A stretch of DNA of 8,336 nt from Candidatus Neomicrothrix sp. UBA4542 (lineage in GTDB: Bacteria > Actinomycetota > Acidimicrobiia > Acidimicrobiales > Poriferisodalaceae), in the NCBI GenBank assembly GCA_002388005.1, contig DGLO01000073.1, forward strand, positions 1 through 8,336, in the 5' to 3' direction. Each line of letters starts with the position of its first letter. The stretch's first letter is position 1. Under the pieces are notes generated by a model. That model saw only the letters and a list, made by a program, of their open reading frames with translations, did not search any database and was not told the DNA's origin. Shown one piece after another: positions 6,539-8,336 of the stretch. The position numbers and the translations under genes were made by a program.

Positions 6539-7384
6539 TCATTCGAAATTTGGTGCGCGGAATCGGGGTTGGGCTCGCCCTGCGATTTCTGTTGCTCGTG
6601 CTGCTATCGGACCGTCCCAACTCTCATCAGTAAACAACCAGAAACGACCATCGAGAATCGCGTCATGAACTTGCTCGCCCACTACCGCTGGGTCCAAACC
6701 GTCCTCCACCACCTGTTGGGACATTTCAAGGATTTGATTGCCGAGCTTGCCTTTGGTGGAACCTGCAGAACCTGGGGGGAGCGCGGCGGCCGCGTTCGCG
6801 ATGTTGGTTTTCACAGATCCCGGGCATAAACAGGTGACCCCAACCGTGGAACGTTCCATTTGTAGTTCGTGAAATAGAGTCTCAGCGAGTGTTACGGCAC
6901 CATGCTTGGCAATGGTGTACGGGGCGTTGAATGGTGATGAAACGTGACCGCTAACTGAGGCCGTGATCACAACATGGCCGTCACCGTGATCAACGAGGTG
7001 GGGCACGAAGGTTCGAACACCATGAATCACCCCACCGAGCACGATGCCAAGGGCCCACTCGTAGTCATCTTTTGAGAGAGACCATGATCGCCCAATCGAT
7101 CCCTGTACCCCGGCGTTCAAACACACCACATTGACCTGACCGAATTTCTCGATCGCGGATTCAAATAATGCGCGGTTCTGACTTTCATCTGCCACGTCGA
7201 CGGTCATGGCCATTGCTGACGCTCCAAGTCCGGTTACCTCATCCAACGCTCGCTTGAGCTTCGTGTCGTCTATGTCCGATATGACTAACTTCGCACCCGC
7301 GCGCGCGAAACGGCGAACCATTGCCAGTCCTATGCCCGAAGCAGCTCCGGTGACAACTGCAGTCTTGTCTTTGAGGGTCTCCAT
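6539..7384 (-). CDS. SDR family NAD(P)-dependent oxidoreductase
   Basis: This 281-residue classical short-chain dehydrogenase has TGAASGIG (residues 12-19) as cofactor loop. D37 at the end of strand 2 favours NAD over NADP. D63-V64 contacts the adenine, NAG is at 90-92, and the catalytic S143, Y156 and K160 (YTIAK) have the usual S-to-Y spacing of 13. PGSVKTNIA (188-196) is the usual post-catalytic segment. The motif that normally reads V-N-L-x-G-V is I-V-L-G-G-V (114-119), so the tetrad Asn is Val115. ATG at 7382-7384 has only a GGAAGG 14 bases upstream; a TAGCCT 6 bases before the ATG could instead be the -10 of a leaderless transcript. It likely interconverts a hydroxyl and a ketone, together with the downstream P450. 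The divergent OYE-type gene begins 160 bases away. Confidence 0.93.
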   Translation of the reverse strand: METLKDKTAVVTGAASGIGLAMVRRFARAGAKLVISDIDDTKLKRALDEVTGLGASAMAMTVDVADESQNRALFESAIEKFGQVNVVCLNAGVQGSIGRSWSLSKDDYEWALGIVLGGVIHGVRTFVPHLVDHGDGHVVITASVSGHVSSPFNAPYTIAKHGAVTLAETLFHELQMERSTVGVTCLCPGSVKTNIANAAAALPPGSAGSTKGKLGNQILEMSQQVVEDGLDPAVVGEQVHDAILDGRFWLFTDESWDGPIAARATEIAGRAQPRFRAPNFE

Positions 7385-7467
7385 GGTTCGAGGCTAGACC
7401 TTCCCCTTCCCTCAGTGGCCGTGACGGTCACCATTAAGAAAGGGTCGGAGTTGTAGCTCGAACCGTG
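7382..7467. repeat. Interrupted inverted repeat, 10 of 11 bases
   Basis: CATGGTTCGAG (7382-7392) and CTCGAACCGTG (7457-7467) are inverted copies with one mismatch; the inner 8 bases are perfect. The arms are 64 bases apart, and the left arm overlaps the SDR start codon. Their midpoint (about 7424.5) nearly coincides with the GTGACGGTCAC palindrome. Paired operator half-sites or chance are both possible, since GGTTCGA also occurs in nearby coding sequence. Confidence 0.3.
7421..7431. promoter_or_regulatory. Palindrome GTGAC-G-GTCAC, candidate operator
   Basis: An exact 5-1-5 palindrome lies in the divergent gap, 36 bases before the SDR ATG and 113 before the OYE start. This is the size and symmetry expected of a dimeric repressor site. 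No regulator gene is in the window to assign it to. Confidence 0.35.
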
Positions 7468-7492
7468 AATCTCAAGTGAGCTGTATCGCTTG

Positions 7493-7521
7493 GTTCAGCC
7501 CGATATTGGCAGTGTTCAGCC
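7493..7521 (+). repeat. Two GTTCAGCC direct repeats, 21 bases apart
   Basis: GTTCAGCC occurs exactly at 7493-7500 and 7514-7521, start to start 21 bases, i.e. two helical turns. The second copy overlaps AGCCGTTCGGCT (7518-7529), a short hairpin-forming palindrome. Both sit within 52 bases of the OYE-type start, where an activator or repressor would bind on one DNA face. Confidence 0.35.
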
Positions 7522-7544
7522 GTTCGGCTTGACCATCAGGCAAG

Positions 7545-8336
7545 ATGAACGGTGTGAACCCTTTGTTTCCGAACCTGCTTTCTCCCGGGCAGCTTGGTCC
7601 GCTCGAAGTCCCTAATCGGATCGTCATGCCAGCCATGGACCAGAACAACTGCACCGAAGAGGGCTTGGTCACCGACGAAACGGTCGCTCACTATGAGGCG
7701 CGAGCCAAAGGAGGTGTCGGTCTCTTAATTGTCGAAACCTCAGCTGTCTCCTACCCGCAGGGAGCGACTGCTCGCCGCCAGCCGGCTCTCTCACATGATG
7801 GGACCATCCCGGGCCTGCGGCGGCTCGCCACTGCCGTCCACGCCCATGGCGCGAAAATCGTCGTCCAGATTTGCCATCACGGGAAGACGTCAAGCGTCGA
7901 CGCTTTGGAGGGTCGCCCGGCACTCATCCCATCAACGCCGCCACCCCCCTCAGACCCTCGAGGAATGATGGCGGACACAACCATGGACGAATTGTTGAAG
8001 ATGGCGACACTCACCGGTGGCCAAATGCCTTCATACGCTGAAGTGACAGCAACACAACTCACGGGTATTGTCCAAGACTTCGCCGACGCAGCCCACCGAG
8101 TACAGCAGGCCGGATTCGACGGAGTTGAAGTGCATGCCGCGCACGGCTATCTCCTCTCCACGTTCCTGTCGCCAGCTTGGAACCACCGCGACGACATGTA
8201 CGGAGGTTCACTTGAGGGTCGAACCCGGCTCCTCACCGACGTCGTCGCTGCGGTGCGTCACAGATGTGGACCAGAGTTCGCGCTCATCGTGCGGTTAGAC
8301 GGCCACGAGTACGGCATCGAGGGCGGTATTGCTATC
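7545..8336 (+). CDS. Old Yellow Enzyme / 2,4-dienoyl-CoA reductase family flavin oxidoreductase, N-terminal part
   Basis: The frame stays open to the window edge, showing 264 residues with no stop. Residues 19-34 (PLEVPNRIVMPAMDQN) match the family's first barrel strand ('L-x-N-R-I-V-M-A-P-M'). VVQICHHGK (106-114) matches the 'QLxHAGR' FMN strand. GFDGVEVHAAHGYLLSTFLSP (190-210) carries the substrate-binding H197-x-x-H200, followed by N213, R215 and MYGGSLEGR (218-226). These enzymes use FMN and NAD(P)H to reduce activated C=C bonds, nitro groups or dienoyl-CoAs. The ATG at 7545 follows an in-frame TGA at 7530-7532; a weak AGG is 4 bases upstream. About 30 residues at 131-165 look longer than usual. 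Whether it has the C-terminal iron-sulfur and NAD-binding domains of the long dienoyl-CoA reductase class cannot be seen. Divergent from the SDR/P450 unit. Confidence 0.93.
   Translation, partial: MNGVNPLFPNLLSPGQLGPLEVPNRIVMPAMDQNNCTEEGLVTDETVAHYEARAKGGVGLLIVETSAVSYPQGATARRQPALSHDGTIPGLRRLATAVHAHGAKIVVQICHHGKTSSVDALEGRPALIPSTPPPPSDPRGMMADTTMDELLKMATLTGGQMPSYAEVTATQLTGIVQDFADAAHRVQQAGFDGVEVHAAHGYLLSTFLSPAWNHRDDMYGGSLEGRTRLLTDVVAAVRHRCGPEFALIVRLDGHEYGIEGGIAI

Larger units (their letters stand above)
7385..7544. promoter_or_regulatory. Divergent promoter region between the SDR/P450 unit and the OYE-type gene
   Basis: This 160-base gap must hold promoters for both directions. It contains a perfect odd-centred palindrome, flanking inverted repeats, and phased direct repeats near the OYE start; each is listed separately. 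No strong -35/-10 pair was seen on either strand. Shared control of both units by one regulator is plausible but inferred. Confidence 0.55.

Noticed and set aside
6329..6829. A 166-codon plus-strand frame spanning the P450-SDR junction.
   Set aside because: It lies opposite the P450 and SDR coding regions, both with intact family motifs, and its product shows no recognisable domain. It is an antisense shadow.

Overview
The window looks like chromosomal DNA from an actinobacterium. Acidimicrobiia is a reasonable guess: GC is moderate to high, several starts are GTG, and the protein families (luciferase-like flavin monooxygenase, cytosolic YceI, HLDSLAH-type cyclase, class I bacterial P450, SDR) are typical of oxidative catabolic regions in that phylum. 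This placement comes from family content only and is an inference. No mobile element, CRISPR array, rRNA or tRNA gene was found.

Layout. Positions 1-426 (+) hold the C-terminal end of a DAO-type FAD-dependent oxidoreductase. A 352-base gap follows; its only candidate gene is a small one-helix membrane protein on the minus strand (539-703). Next is a plus-strand series: an LLM-class flavin-dependent monooxygenase (779-1921), a YceI-like lipid-binding protein (1997-2527), a metal-dependent cyclase/hydrolase (2642-3598), a short degenerate FAD/Rossmann protein (3607-4101) and a zinc-free quinone-oxidoreductase-type MDR enzyme (4175-5113). Converging on these from the right are a cytochrome P450 (5241-6491, -) and an SDR dehydrogenase (6539-7384, -), probably one transcription unit with the SDR first. 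Diverging from the SDR is an Old Yellow Enzyme-family flavin oxidoreductase (7545 to past the window edge, +).

Function. Nearly every gene encodes a redox enzyme: flavin monooxygenase, P450, SDR, quinone/enone reductase, OYE and DAO. With a cyclase/hydrolase and a carrier-like YceI protein, the set suggests oxidation and ring or C=C processing of a hydrophobic compound such as a terpenoid, steroid or aromatic. No CoA ligase, thiolase, transporter or dedicated regulator lies in the window, so the substrate cannot be named.

Most worth a second look: (a) the 164-residue FAD-fold stub, which has lost the acidic ribose-binding residue and all downstream domains; (b) an SDR with Val in place of the conserved Asn of the catalytic tetrad; (c) a 160-bp divergent promoter region with a perfect odd-centred palindrome, phased direct repeats and flanking inverted repeats; (d) a long stem-loop just upstream of the YceI start. 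I did not find a clear new defence or mobile system.
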